This document shows, one piece after another, positions 10,551-23,141 of a stretch of DNA of 64,000 nt; the stretch's first letter is position 1; each line of letters begins with the position of its first letter. Both the position numbers and the translations under genes were made by a program. Origin of the DNA: Cichorium intybus (lineage: Eukaryota > Streptophyta > Magnoliopsida > Asterales > Asteraceae); assembly GCA_023525715.1 (NCBI GenBank), contig CM042016.1, positions 80,025,382 to 80,089,381 on the forward strand. Direction: 5' to 3'. The notes under the pieces are model-generated. The model was not told the DNA's origin. It was given only the letters and a program-made list of their open reading frames with translations, and did not search any database.

Positions 10551-11810
10551 ATGACTGATTCTACTGCTTCTTATGCTAATATGCTCAACTATGCCAATTT
10601 GATTGGTTCCTCCACCAAAGCTCCTATTCTTGTTCCAACCTACTACGATTACTGGGCTGATCGTATGAGGGATTATCTTAAACGTGTTGATGAAGCAAAG
10701 GACATCTAGAGATCTGTAAGAGATGGTCCTCACACTGACATTGAAGGACGTTCATTGATATGGATGATGATGAAGCTGCTGGTGTTCTGAATGCAGCAGT
10801 CTTAAAGAAGGTTAGAAATGATGAAAGAGCTATGAGAGAACTTCGAAGTTTACTTGGACCTGATGTTCGACATCACATATCTAGAGCAAAATCTGCAAAA
10901 GAAATTTGGGATCGTTTGGCGGTTCGTTTTGCTGGTGATAATACATTGCAATCAAGTGTTGTTTAAGAAGTTCTTGCTGACTTTAGTAACTTCAAACAAC
11001 AAGAGAATGAAACTTTGGAGCTAGCCTATGAAAGATATAGCAAAATGGTGTATGAACTGGAAAAATATGGTGAAACTTGAAGTCAACAAGAGGTCAATAT
11101 CAAGTTTCTCTATAGCTTAAGGCCTGAATGGAGACCCATTATGCTAACGATTAAATCTTATGAGAACATCAACACATACTCACTAGTTGCTCTTTATAAT
11201 CTCATCAAATCCCACGAGCCTGACATCTGTGGAAGAAGAAGTGAGAAGGCTGTTGCTGGTTCTAGTTCATTGGCCCTTATGTCAAATGTTGAAGAAGAAG
11301 AAGACAAGGATGAACCAGATGGCTACTTAGAAGGAGAAAACAGAGAAACGATTGCTATGTATGCTGCAAACAATCATAGGTTCAGAAAACCCTTTGTAAA
11401 CAAGTCAAATCCAACAAAACCGTTTGTGAAAAGCTTCAACAAAAACTCTTTAACTCCGAAGCCAAAACCTGAGATTTACACACCCAAGGATTAAACAACT
11501 AAATCCTTAACTCCAACGCCTGTTGAATCTAACACTTTGGAGTCCCAAAAGACTAAATTTAAAGATAGGAAAGTTGTTAGTGACTCTGGTTTTGATTGCA
11601 ATTACTGTCACGGTAAGAATCACATTGCAAAAGACTGTATGCTTTGTAAACGCAATGAGAAACAAACTCAGGTGAAGGATGAAGCTTACTATGCAAGAAA
11701 GATGGAGGAATTAAGAGAAAAGACCAAGGACTTAGCCCTGATGGCTACTGAAGATTATCAGGAACATATCAAGTCTGGTCATCTGACTCTAAAGATGAAG
11801 AAGTAAGAAA
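10551..11810 (+). pseudogene. Sire-2 gag (broken), with zinc knuckle
   Basis: The likely start is ATG 10551, whose product opens MTDSTASYANMLNYANL. Lesions are a TAG at 10707, a frame change before 10760, and stops at 10964, 11078 and 11492; most of the rest stays in one frame. The central part (LADFSNFKQQENETLELAYE, YSLRPEWRPIML) is the copia gag (UBN2-like) fold. Near 11600 a CCHC zinc knuckle, CNYCHGKNHIAKDC, would bind the RNA genome in the virus-like particle. The start was chosen by distance from the PBS and by similarity of the first residues to coding sequence. Confidence 0.7.
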
Positions 11811-13915
11811 GCTAACTCATAGTGCTTTCATGGCCTATGATGATGGTAAGTGCTTTCCGAAGATCACTTCTGAGGAGATTGAAAGAGAAGACGAATGGGG
11901 ATATGAAGGATCTGCTGGTCTCGGTTATGTGAATTCGGAGCAAAAGATTTCAACAGATATTGTGAATCCGAAGTGTTGGTCTGATGACTCTTCGGATGAA
12001 GATGAAGAGGTCTGCTTGATGGCTAAGGATACACGCATGACCATCCCCGAACAGGTATCAAAACTACTCTTAACTTTTAAAATTCCTGTTTCTAAATCTA
12101 CTCCTATCATTGATGAAATAACTCGTGATTGTTCTGTGATGCATAAACTACATGTTGATGCGAAAAATAGGGAGAAAATCAATGAGCAGGAGATTCTGAA
12201 CTTGAGGGGGAAAGTAGAAAGTATGAAGTTCTCATTAGAAAAGGCCAATTTAAGAATCACACTGTTAGAGGAGAATATGGAGAAACATTTGATTAACCAT
12301 GATGTAATTTTGAGAGAACGTAATATTTTCTGTTGAAATTATTACCATAAGAAATTCCAATCTTGAAAAAGAATGTTCCTCAAATTGAAAACAAAGAAAT
12401 AGTTACTGTTGAAACTGAATCTAAAAATGATTCTGAATGTGATTCATATATGGAGGAAATTGATTGTTCTTCTTTAACCATATTAAAATCATCCTCCGCA
12501 TCCGCATCACCCTCCGAAGACATATCACAATTGTCTTCGGTTGACAAAGGAAAAGCAAAAATTGATTGTGAAAATGAGGCTTCTGAAAACAGAGAAATTG
12601 TTAAATCTAAAATACAAATTTCTGATGAATGTGTCTCTTACGATCAATATCTAAAAGTCAATTCAAAAAGACTAGTCCATGTTGCTTGTATCTATCCGAA
12701 GATCTCCTATTTCAAAAACTCCATTTTTGTGAAGCCCGGTGGCATGCTTCTAATTGACAATGATTTGAAAAAGATTTGTGAGGAGGATAATTCCACTGTT
12801 ATTGAGGAAGGATTCTTCTCATCTTCAAAAATGGTTGAAAATGAAATGAATGAAAGAATGGAAGTAAAAATCAATGTGAGAAAACAAGATTTGTATGGGC
12901 ATAACATTTACAATTGACTTTATTATGAAAAATAGAAGATTCCCAAAAACATGTCTCATCTTTTAAATGTCAAAAATGATAATCACATTTACACTAACAG
13001 AAGTTACAAACAAATTCAAGTCATGGAGAAACCCATAGCTCCGAAGATGGATGTTTTTCAGTTAATGGAATCTTGTGAGAGTGTACCACTTTCACAATCT
13101 TTTGAAAATGCCATTACAAAACCAAAGATTGTTGTTTCCAACCTTCGGTACAAAAACCACAAATTTTAAAAAGACCTCAAATTCTCACAAAGCCACAAGT
13201 TCATAACATTGCCTCAACTTCCAAAACAAAACTTGCTGTTGTAATCTCCAAACCAATACCAAAACCAACAGTTGAGAAGTTTAAAACAAAGCAAACACAA
13301 AATCTTGTTAAAAGAAAAACACCCTTCGGAGTCTCAAAACCAACCATTACGATAGCCTTAACTTCAGAAACAAAAGCAATGAATACAAAAATTTCAAATG
13401 ATAAAAACCAATTTTCTAAACCATCCTTTGAACCTTCGAAACCAAATTTTCCAAATCCCAAGTTTCAAAAACCATCAAAGAAATCATTTTCTAAAGGAAA
13501 CAATCTGATAGATACATTTCATCAATGGCTAGACAAAAATTTTGATTTGTTTAAGGATAAGAATCTTTCATTAAATGATTTCAAATTGGCATACGAAGAA
13601 TACCTTTGTACTTCTACGTTATGTAGTTTAATATCAAGGAAATCTACAATTGAAAATTGGAAAAGAAATGATTTGAAAGAAAATCTTACAGCAAAAACTA
13701 AATATTCAAAATCATCGATTTGTTCAAAACTTTCAAGTACAAAGAAAAGGTCAAATACCTCAAAATCAAGCTCATCCAAACAAATATGGGTTCCGAAGAC
13801 TTCCTTTATTTCAGTCACTTCGGACTCATCAATTTTAACAACAAGCTCTTCGCAATCATGCTCTGACTCGTCTTGTTCATCACATGAGACTTCGGAGAAT
13901 ATGATTAATTAATCT
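11811..13915 (+). pseudogene. Sire-2 gag-protease linker, long and degenerate
   Basis: Between zinc knuckle and protease lie about 2.1 kb of coding-like sequence in pieces: 11830-12336 (acidic, then a heptad-like coiled coil from about residue 100), 12363-12917, 12951-13169 and 13379-13912 (Ser/Lys-rich). Frame changes separate them. A short KQIWVPK motif near 13780-13800 is shared with the equivalent linker of Sire-1 (KQVWVPK near 33445-33470), just before the protease. Long gag extensions are known in Sireviruses. The function is unknown. Confidence 0.55.
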
Positions 13916-14045
13916 TAATGCCAATGAAATATCCGAAGAGGCCGTAGAAAAGTGGATTTAAGAATCCTTCGCTTACCCTGAGGACCCAAGATTGATTGGG
14001 TACCAACTCCTTCTTGATTAATTGCAGGTCATGTCAAATGAGCGG

Positions 14046-15351
14046 TACGATGCAAAATGATACATGGATAGTGGCTGGTCAACACATATGACTGGGAAGA
14101 GGGAGTATCTAAGAGATTACAGAAAATTGGATGATGCTGGAAATGTTCGCTTCGGTAACAACGAAACCTGTCCGATTCGGGTTTATGGCAAAATCACAAA
14201 TGGCCAATTTACAATCAATAGAGTTGCATTTGTTGAAGGGTTAAAACGGGAAATGTTGTTACTTTCAATAACCAAGGGAGTGTCATCACGAATGAAGCAA
14301 CAAACGAAGTCTTGTTGAAATCTGAAAGAAAGGGATCAATGTTTCCCTTGAATCTGAAGCCAGTAACCGGTGGGCAATCTTTATGTCTTCTTTCCAAAGC
14401 CAACTCAGATGTCAGCTGGCTATGGCATCGAAGGCTTGCTCATCTAAACTTCAAAGACTTAAACAAGTTAGTGGCTATGGATTTGGTACGTGGAATGCCT
14501 GCTCTAAAATTCGATAATGACTCACTTTCTTCTAGTTGTGAACATGGCAAGCAAAAAAAACAAAGGCATCCAACTGTGATCAACCCAAAAATCACCGAAC
14601 CACTTTCATTTCTCTACATGGATCTTTGTGGTCCATCCGCTGTAGAATCAATTGGAAAGAAGAAATACATTCTTGTGGTAGTTGATGACTATTCAAGGTT
14701 CACTTGGGTCTTATTCTTAAGAAACAAGTCTGATGCAGCTGAAGAAATCATTAATTTCATAAAGAAGATTGAAGTGATGCTCAACAAGAAAGTCCGAATC
14801 GTGCACAGTGACAACGGTTCGGAGTTCAAAAATCAAACTCTTGATGGAATTCTGAATACAAAGGGGATTAGCCATAACTTCTCAGCACCATATACACCTC
14901 AACAAAATGGTGTTGTAGAAAGAAGAAATCGTTCATTGTGTGAAGCAGCTAGAACCATGCTTAACTTTGCTAATTTGCTCATGTACTTCTGGGTCGAAGC
15001 CATCTCTACAGCTTGCTTTACTCAAAACAGATCATACATTCACAAGAGGTTTCATATTACACCTTATGAAGTACTCAACTGAAGAAAACCAAATGTTAAG
15101 TTTCTTCATATATTCGTTTGTAGGTGTTTTATTTTGAACTTAAAAGATCATTTGACAAAGTTTAATGACAAATCTGAAGAAGGAATTTTTCTTTGGTACT
15201 CACAAGACTCAAAGGCTTATAGGGTCATGAACAAGACGACTCGCAAAATTGAAGAAACTTTCAACCTCTCGTTTGATGATTACTATATTAAAAAATCCCT
15301 GCATCCGTTCCCTATGTCATCTATCTTTCCGAAGCCAGCTGTTGATGCATT
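14046..15351 (+). pseudogene. Sire-2 protease and integrase (broken)
   Basis: The aspartic protease site DSG is at 14067-14075, in the context DSGWSTHMTG. A frame change near 14310 leads into the pre-integrase zinc region (WLWHRRLAHLNF, then CEHGKQKKQ) and the integrase core with MDLCGP, VHSDNGSEF and YTPQQNGVVERRNR, the D-D-E triad region. TGA at 15080 interrupts the end. The C-terminal part continues to 15351, where Copia-3 is inserted. Removing Copia-3 and one GCATT copy keeps the reading frame into 24227. Confidence 0.8.
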
Positions 15352-16431
15352 TGTTGGAAATCCATGTTCATGTTATGAGTTTCAAAAACTTGAAGTAACA
15401 ACGGAAGCATAAAATCATGAACACAAATTTCACTTCCAAGAGGATCATGCTACATGCATGTAGAGATAAGATGAAGAACAAGCATAGATAAAGTTCAAGA
15501 TCATAACCTTTCTTCTTGGACTTGATATGGACGATTTTTGATGGCTAGGAAGCAAGGAAGATTCCCTCTATAGATGAGTCCACCACAAGTATGACCACTT
15601 AAGATGATAGTCTTCAAAAATTGCAAGATGAACACCTTTGATCTTGGAGCTTGAAAACGATTTTGCATGCAATAAGATAGAGTGTTCTTGGTTGATATTC
15701 TCACAAGTATAAAGATGGGAGAGTAAGCTTAATGGCCGGCCCCTTCTAAGCACAATATAGAAGAGAAAAAGATGCATAAAGTGAAAATAAGAGCTTTGTT
15801 ACTTTACATGGTCAAGCCTAGAAAGCTACAAGCATCTTCCCCTTTCTTTATATTAAACAATGACTTACTTTTGGAGCATGGTGTGGGGAAGAGTGGCCGG
15901 CCATAAGTAAGCAAGATAAAAAAATATTTGTCTCCCATTATTATTTATAAACTTGTAAACAAGTTTTTATAAATAATAACTCTTTATACCCATGTATGAT
16001 GGAACAACATTTGCATCATCCTTACATACATGAACTCCTTTAAGCATGCATTTTATGATGCAAATATATATTTACAATATATATTACATCTTAATATAAT
16101 TTACTATTTAAATTAAATTAAAACACATAAAAGGGGTTCACATATAATTCAATTAAATTATTTAACAACTTAAACAATTTAATTGACATATATGATCAAT
16201 TCATCACATATGAATTCTTAATCAACCATTAATATTGTAGCTATTATTGTTTACCTCAAATAATAATAATTTACAAGATTAAATTGCAAGTTTAGTATCA
16301 TTTGATGCTAAATCAAATTTAACATTCTAAATGATCAATTGGTGTCATACTTGTTGTTGGCGTGACCCTATAGGATCATGTGTTATTAGTAATATCATTT
16401 TATGATCATCCTTGAGCATATAGAACTAACA
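15352..16431 (-). repeat. 3' LTR of Copia-3
   Basis: The LTR is 1080 bp, identical in length to 23142-24221. It runs from TGTTGG to CTAACA on the plus strand. Two small overlapping minus-strand frames near 15501-15777 recur unchanged in the other LTR (23291-23567). That repetition reflects LTR duplication, not a gene. Confidence 0.95.
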
Positions 16432-17213
16432 ATCTCCCACTTGCACAAGGTTGCATCATAGAATGATATCGACAGTGGTAAACGTCTAGCAACACTTCAC
16501 TGCCCCCAATAATACATGACATAATGCCATTCAACAACATCCAATTCTACGGAAAGCTCGAGGCTCTAATTGATGTAATAGGTTATGTATCAATTATCCC
16601 TTTGTCACAGACATCATGTTGAACATGAGACATGGATTTTAATCATTCTCATTTTATGTTCAACTTTCAATCAGGCGCCTTAGATGTCTAACTCTCAACA
16701 CATAAGAGGAACAAATCCCATCTTGACTACATATGCCCCTCATGTAGTTAGTACTATACTTGAGTATGGTCTGTATGGTTGTCTATATTTCAAGAACAAC
16801 GGTGAACCATATCAAAGCATAGCACTCTCTACACTTGAGTTCCAAATATGTATCTCAGGTCTAAGGATACAATGATAATACCTTTGTTCAAGAATCACTT
16901 ATGATAATGATCCATGAAGTGATCTTGAAACGGGTCAAGTCCAATACTTGTTCACTGACAAGTACCTATGAATTTGGTTGCAACCTTTTGCTACTTTTAC
17001 CCATAAAAGTCAACCAATCCAATTCATATTAGTCTTACTTCATAATTGCTCCCACAACTATGATCGACTATGGACATTTAGAATAATTAGATTATTCAAG
17101 GATTAAACATGCTAATATTAAAACACAGAATTATGAATGAAACATCACGTCATGTATATTACATAATTCTTGTTGTTTACATAATTTCATATTCATAAAA
17201 CACTAAACACAAA
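16432..17213 (-). other. Copia-3 3' non-coding region with polypurine tract
   Basis: The 782 bp between the RNase H stop and the 3' LTR contain no gene. The polypurine tract (minus strand GCAAGTGGGAGA) is next to the LTR at about 16433-16446. Copia-1 (1-802) and Copia-5 (53229-54078) have non-coding regions of nearly the same length and layout at this point. Confidence 0.7.
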
Positions 17214-17582
17214 TCAAAACCATTCATTAGAAAAACGAAGTCCTATACCCTTAGCGTGACTTTCATGCTTAGCTTGGGGTAAAGGCTTCGTGAATGGGTC
17301 TGCCAAATTCTGATCTGTATGAACCTTGTGAATACTTATTTCACCGTTCTTAACTTCATGTCTTATGTAGTTATACCTTCGGTGAATGTGTTTGGTCTTT
17401 TGATGCGATCTAGGTTCCTTTGCTTGAGCTATAGCACCTAGATTGTAACAGAAGATTTCTATAGGGTCCCGAATGGAAGGAACTACCCCTAGATCTTCAA
17501 TGAAATTTCTCATCCAGACAGCTTCTTGAGCAGCTTCCGAAGCAGCAACATATTCTGATTCTGTAGTGGATTGTGCAATCAC
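17214..17582 (-). pseudogene. Copia-3 RNase H, C-terminal part after a stop
   Basis: This continues the pol frame after a TAA at about 17583. It holds TTESEYVAASEAAQEAVWM, then AKEPRSHQKTKHI and ADPFTKPLP, the usual copia RNase H end. The third catalytic aspartate, normally in a CDN motif, reads FCYN here (Asp to Tyr), so the enzyme would be inactive even without the stop. Confidence 0.8.
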
Positions 17583-20381
17583 TTATTGTTTGGAACTCTT
17601 CCAAGACACGGCTCCTCCATTTAAAATAAAGACATACCCAGATTGAGATCTCGAATCGTCCCTATATGTTTGGAAGCTTGCGTCAGTGTAACCCTTTACC
17701 TTCAAGTTTTCTTCCAAACCACCGTAAACTAAGAACATATCTTTAGTTCTTCTCAAGTACTTAAGAATGTTCTTTACAGCAGTCCAGTGGGCTTCACCTA
17801 GGTTCTGTTGATACCTACTTGTCATGCTTAACGCACATGAGACGTCGGGTCTAGTGCATAACATGGCATACATGATGGACCCAATTGCCGAAGCATATGG
17901 GACATGTTTCATCCTTTCAAGTTTAGTCCTAGTGCTTGGGCACTGAGACTTACTTAGGATGGTGCCATGTGGCATTGGCAAGAATCCTCTTTTGGAGTCT
18001 TTCATCTTGAACCTTTTCAAGATTTTATCGATATATACACTTTGGCTTAGACCAATAAGTCTCTTAGATCTATCTCTATAGATCTTTATGCCTAATACAT
18101 AAGCAGCTTCTCCTAAGTCCTTCATTGAGAAACAGTTCTCAAGGAACGTTTTGACACCTTTTAAGGTTGGGATGTCATTTCCAAATAGAAGTATGTCATC
18201 TACATACAGTACTAGGAATATGACTATGCTCCCACTAGCTTTCTTGTAAACATAGGAGTCATCCTCATTTTTGATGAATCCAAAATTTGTAATCTTTTCA
18301 TCAAAGCGGATGTTCCATGTTCGAGATGCTTGCTTCAATCCATAGATAGATCTTTTAAGCTTCCACACTTTGCTTGGATGCTTGGGATCAACAAAACCTT
18401 CAGGTTGATCCATATAGACATCTTCCAATAAGTGTCCATTAAGGAAAGCGGTCTTGACATCCATTTGCCATATCTCATAATCATAGTATGCGGCTATGGC
18501 AAAAGGTATCCTAATCGACTTGATCATTTCCACTGGTGAAAAGGTCTCATCATAGTCAATACCATGAGTTTGTGAGTATCCTTTAGCGACAAGTCTTGCC
18601 ATAAAAGTGTGAACATTTCCATCCACGTCGGTTTTCTTCTTGAAAACCCGTTTGTTCCCAACAGTCTTACAATTGGTGGGAAGATTAACCAAGTCCCATA
18701 CTTGGTTATCGTGCATAGATTGCATCTCAGTGTTCATGGCTTCAAGCCATTTATCAGATTCAGGATCTGACATTGCACTCTGGTAGTTGACGGGTTCATC
18801 AGAATCTATCGTATAACATTCCTCTTCCATCATTAGGTAACCATACCTTTCAGGTTCAAATCGAACCCTACCAGATCTGTGAACATCTTGTGTTACAATT
18901 TGTTCCTGATCAACTGTTTGTTCAGGTTCAACAATTTCTTGTTGAATGCTAGATCCAATTTCTTGTGTATCAGGTTGTGGTTCCTGAAGTTCCTCAAGTT
19001 CCACAAACCTCCCACTAGCCTCTTCCGTCAGAAACTTGTTTTCTAGGAGTTCAGCTTTTCGAGAAATAGATATCTTATTCTCTATGGGATTGTAGAAGTA
19101 GTATCCAAGACAATCTTTCGGATACCCTACAAAGATACACTTAGTTGAACAGGGTTCTACTTTGTTTGAAGCTTCTTGTCTAACATAAGCTTCACAACCC
19201 CATACCTTGAGATAGGATAAAGATGGAACCCTTCCATGCCATATCTCATAAGGCGTTTTATCTACCTTCTTAGTAGGTGCCATGTTTAGGAGACGAGCAG
19301 CTGTTTGTAAAGCATAACCCCAAAATGATAAAGGTAGAGTACTTCTACTCATCATGGATCGAACCATATCCAATAGTGTTCGGTTCCGCCTCTCAGATAC
19401 ACCATTATGTTGTGGTGTTCCTGGTGTAGTAAGTTGTGAAACAATTCCACAAGTCTTAAGATGATTCATAAAGTTTGTACTTAAGTACTCACCTCCTCTA
19501 TCAGAACGAAGAACTTTAATTGTTTTGTTGAGTTGATTTTCCACTTCACTTTGAAAAGTTTTGAACATTTCAAACGCCTCATGTTTATGTTTAATCAAAT
19601 AAACATATCCAAATCGACTAAAGTCGTCAGTGAAAGTGCTGAAATATCTTTCACCATATCTAGACATTGGCTTGAATGGACCACATACATCCGTATGTAT
19701 GATTCCTAACAAGTCCTTTGCCCTCTCATTGGTTCCCGAGAAAGGAGCTTTAGTCATCTTGCCATGTAAACAAGATTCACATATATCAAATGAGTCATTC
19801 TCGTTTGCCTTCAAAAGTCCACTCTTTTGAAGTTGGGATATGCGTTTCTTGTTTACATGCCCAAGGCGACAATGCCATAGATAAATTTGACTCAAATCAC
19901 ATTTGGGTCTCTTGGTGAAAGTGTGGTATAAAGAGCCATGGTTAGTCTTTTCATCAAGGTTTACTTCATAAATTCCATTTAAAGGCCTAGCCTCGAAATA
20001 GAATATATTGTTTTTAGAAACACAAATGGCATCATTTATAAAGCAAAGATTAAAACCACATTGTCTCAACTTAGCAACCGAAATAATATTCCTACTCAAG
20101 CTAGGAACATAATAAACATTCAACAATGTCAAATACAAGCCACTAGGTAGTAATAAATCAAAACTTCCAATTGAATCCACCGCAACCCTTGCACTGTTTC
20201 CAACCCGGACTACTACCTCGTTTGCCTTCAGTCGCCTACTCCTTTTGAACCCCTGCAACATATTACAAATGTGAGTTACACAACCAGTATCAAATACCCA
20301 GGTGTTAGGAGATAAATTATAAAGCTCTAGTTCTATCACATAGATACCTGAAGTGCCCTCACCGGCCTTCTTCTTCTTCAA
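17583..20381 (-). CDS. Copia-3 pol: protease, integrase, reverse transcriptase and first part of RNase H
   Basis: An open frame of 932 codons, part of one gag-pol polyprotein, so the first codon is only where the frame opens and not a true start. Residues 31-33 are the protease DTG. About 165-215 is the pre-integrase H-H-C-C zinc region (HCRLGHVNK, CESCLHGK). The integrase core follows, with IHTDVCGPF, LRSDRGGEYLS and PQHNGVSERRNRTLLD. The RT opens with IWQMDVKTAFLNG and has YVDD at 726-729. RNase H opens with GYTDASFQ near 897. The RT motifs place it in the broad Tork group. A few residues upstream of the opening, in the same frame, is the zinc knuckle CFECGKVGHWKRNC. Confidence 0.9.
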   Translation of the reverse strand: MKKKKAGEGTSGIYVIELELYNLSPNTWVFDTGCVTHICNMLQGFKRSRRLKANEVVVRVGNSARVAVDSIGSFDLLLPSGLYLTLLNVYYVPSLSRNIISVAKLRQCGFNLCFINDAICVSKNNIFYFEARPLNGIYEVNLDEKTNHGSLYHTFTKRPKCDLSQIYLWHCRLGHVNKKRISQLQKSGLLKANENDSFDICESCLHGKMTKAPFSGTNERAKDLLGIIHTDVCGPFKPMSRYGERYFSTFTDDFSRFGYVYLIKHKHEAFEMFKTFQSEVENQLNKTIKVLRSDRGGEYLSTNFMNHLKTCGIVSQLTTPGTPQHNGVSERRNRTLLDMVRSMMSRSTLPLSFWGYALQTAARLLNMAPTKKVDKTPYEIWHGRVPSLSYLKVWGCEAYVRQEASNKVEPCSTKCIFVGYPKDCLGYYFYNPIENKISISRKAELLENKFLTEEASGRFVELEELQEPQPDTQEIGSSIQQEIVEPEQTVDQEQIVTQDVHRSGRVRFEPERYGYLMMEEECYTIDSDEPVNYQSAMSDPESDKWLEAMNTEMQSMHDNQVWDLVNLPTNCKTVGNKRVFKKKTDVDGNVHTFMARLVAKGYSQTHGIDYDETFSPVEMIKSIRIPFAIAAYYDYEIWQMDVKTAFLNGHLLEDVYMDQPEGFVDPKHPSKVWKLKRSIYGLKQASRTWNIRFDEKITNFGFIKNEDDSYVYKKASGSIVIFLVLYVDDILLFGNDIPTLKGVKTFLENCFSMKDLGEAAYVLGIKIYRDRSKRLIGLSQSVYIDKILKRFKMKDSKRGFLPMPHGTILSKSQCPSTRTKLERMKHVPYASAIGSIMYAMLCTRPDVSCALSMTSRYQQNLGEAHWTAVKNILKYLRRTKDMFLVYGGLEENLKVKGYTDASFQTYRDDSRSQSGYVFILNGGAVSWKSSKQ

Positions 20382-21232
20382 CTCCGCAAGATAGGCAGGG
20401 CAATTTCTCTTCCAGTGCCCAACTTTGCCACATTCGAAGCACGCGTCTTCCTTGGCAACCTTTGCCTTCTTTTGGGCGGTCGGGATGGTTGGACAACTTT
20501 CTTGCCCTTTCCTTTGACAACCTTTGCCTTCCCCTTGCCCTTGGAGTTTGCGGGTTGTTCGGGTCTAGTCCTCTTTGTACCACCTTCCTTGATCATGAGA
20601 ACTTGAGTGGTTTTCTTAGGCAGATTCTTTTCCACGGTAATTAGCATCCCATGCAATTCCGGGATAGTCTTGTTCAAACCATTCATGTTATAATTCATGA
20701 CAAAGGGATCAAAAGACTTTGTCAAGGAGTTAAGGATCATGTCCGTTGCTAGGTCTTCAGGCATCACAACTCTAAGACGTGCCAAATGATCTATGTGACT
20801 CTTCATTTTGAGCACATAAGAGCTGACCGTCTGTCTATCCTCCATCTTGCAAGCATGGAAGGCCCGAACAGTTTCGAACCTTTCTGTTCTTGCAAGTTGT
20901 TGGAACATTTCCTTCAATTGATTGATCATGTCATAGGTAGAATGATTCTCTAAGTCCTTCTGAAGGTCAGGAATCATGGTTGCCAACATGAGGCATGATG
21001 CATCAATGGAATCATCCATATTTTTAAGCCATGCATCGTGTGCAGGCTTAGGAGTGACAGGGGGCTCTTCAAGAAGTGGTTCGTTGAGAACATATTCTTT
21101 CTTTTCTTGATTGAGAACTATTCTCACACTACGGTACCAATCCAAGAAGTTGGTGTGGTTGAGTTTTTCTCCCTCAAGGAGAGACCGTAGTGATGTTTTG
21201 TTTGGAGCCGGGTTTGTTGCGTTTGGTGCTAT
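20378..21232 (-). pseudogene. Copia-3 gag (start codon lost and one frameshift)
   Basis: The coat-forming gag (UBN2 fold) runs from about 21232. The expected start reads ATA (21230-21232, minus strand), one G-to-A change from ATG. From 21145 the frame is open: MDWYRSVRIVLNQEKK, then WLKNMDDSIDASCLML, and LARTERFETVRAFHACKMED. Near 20485, one base is missing in an A-run. The reading frame therefore slips off the zinc knuckle and ends at 20378, while the knuckle and protease continue in the pol frame. This implies that gag and pol were one frame. Confidence 0.8.
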
Positions 21233-23126
21233 CTACAAAATTTTTAACAAGGTTCAATTTAGTAATTTATGATATTAAGTCCTTAATAATTAATACCCTT
21301 TCTTGTTTCGTAAACTTTAATTGATTAAGGTCTAGAATCCAAGTTGCAATACAAACAAGCGGTTAGGTATCCTTTATCCTGCCTATTCGAATCAACAAGG
21401 TAGGTAACAGTTTACCAATTATATCCAAATGTAATTTCTAGAGGTATGGGATCCCATTATAACATTTATAAGTTTGGCATGTTTGATCCCATCTATGCCT
21501 TGGATTTCTAATGCTTATGTGACCTTTATCACAAAAGATTTCCAAACAAATCATCCCACTTAAACGGACGTGTAGTTTTGACAACTATTAATGGTAGGTG
21601 TCGTTTATCCCATCAATATTGCAAAGCTACATCTTGTATCACAAGAAGACTCCAAGTGGTTAGGTAACCTTTATCCTACAAGGATATGCAAGTGATACAT
21701 GAGTGTCTTTAAGAGGGACGACATTGATTTGTATTTCGTAAGGGATTGGTATGTTTTACAATTCTAATTTTGAAAAACATATGGTATCATGTACATTGCA
21801 TGCATCCAATGAACATGGTACCATTAAAATCTTATTTTGTCAATTGGTTCCTTTAATTAATCTCCATTTTATTAATTCTTTGTTTGTGGCCAATATTAGA
21901 ACTAATATCTAATATTAAGTTTGAGTTTGATCACACACATTAGAACCAATTTTAATCCTAAATAATTACCATTATTACTTAGGGTTGGAGTTTGTAAGAA
22001 TTCATAAAATATCCATTTTATTTGTTTCATTCATTTTCAAATCTTGACTTTTGAAGTTTTATAACAAAATCCATTTTAATAAAACCAATTGTATCACATC
22101 TTATGTTTTAAATGTCAATTTGAAAATTACAAACTCCTTGATGATTATGTTTAATTATCTAGGTTGTCTAGCATGCAAAATCTTATTTTCATCCATAACA
22201 TGAAATCATAAAACATTCAATCATCACATGCATGCATGGGTGCATAAACACAAGCCAACTAATTTGATATTTCATGTGAGCCATACATGAAATATCAAGT
22301 CCAAACCTAGGGACAAAAAGGTGACAAAAACTCAACCAAATGATCTTCGATTTGGCTACATTTTTGCCAAACTTCTTATATCATCAAATGACACTTGAAC
22401 CACCATTTCTTGACACCATGGAAGGGCTTGTGATTTTTCTTTGGCATCCTTAAAACTTGCGATAGGAACAAGGGCAGCAGGAGGCAATTTGTGTGATTTT
22501 GTTGCTTTCTTGACTTAATTCTTGGTCAAATTGATGCTTATACTTGTCAAAACTTAATGTATATACTAGATATAAAAGTTACCAACAAGTATATCACCAA
22601 AGGACCAAGATATGAATTTTCAAACCTCTCCTTAAGAGGTTTGAAATCTGGACAGCAGCTATGCAGAAAGTGTTGCTGTTGGGTGCAATCTTCTTTTGGC
22701 CTTTTACTTCCTTCTATTGTTACATTTTGTGAAAAATATAAAATACAACTATTCTAATAATTACAAAATGAATTAAAGAAGGAAATAACTAATTATTATT
22801 CCAAACCATTTGAATAAAAGAATAGATTACAAACAAATTGAATTTAAACACAAAATTGCAACACATGGTCCTTGGCTTGTTTATGCACCATTTTATCACA
22901 TAAAATCATAAGAAAATCAACACTTTGTTTTTCTAAGGCAACAATTATGTAACCAAATGCATGCAAACATAAAATATAATTGGTTACATAAAATCATAGA
23001 TTATATATATGCATGTTGCTAAAGAAGCCATGCATGAACATTGCATTAAAGAAGATAAACATTCATGGCTTCCAAAAACCAAGTTTATCCAAATAAACTC
23101 ATTATCTAAACATGCAATATAGCTAT
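21233..23126 (-). other. Copia-3 untranslated leader
   Basis: About 1.9 kb between PBS and gag, with no credible coding sequence. It is conserved with Copia-2 over its outer 1.7 kb, which also shows where the solo LTR at 2554-4440 went in. A leader this long is unusual for a copia element; packaging signals or upstream regulation are possible, but nothing specific can be read. Confidence 0.7.
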
Positions 23127-23139
23127 GGCTCTGATACCA
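23127..23139 (-). other. Primer-binding site of Copia-3 (initiator tRNA-Met type)
   Basis: The minus strand reads TGGTATCAGAGCC two bases inside the 5' LTR. Confidence 0.9.
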
Positions 23140-23141
23140 AT

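Noticed and set aside
15501..15777. Two small frames repeated at 23291-23567
   Set aside because: They recur because they are in the two LTRs of Copia-3; they show no codon bias or motifs.
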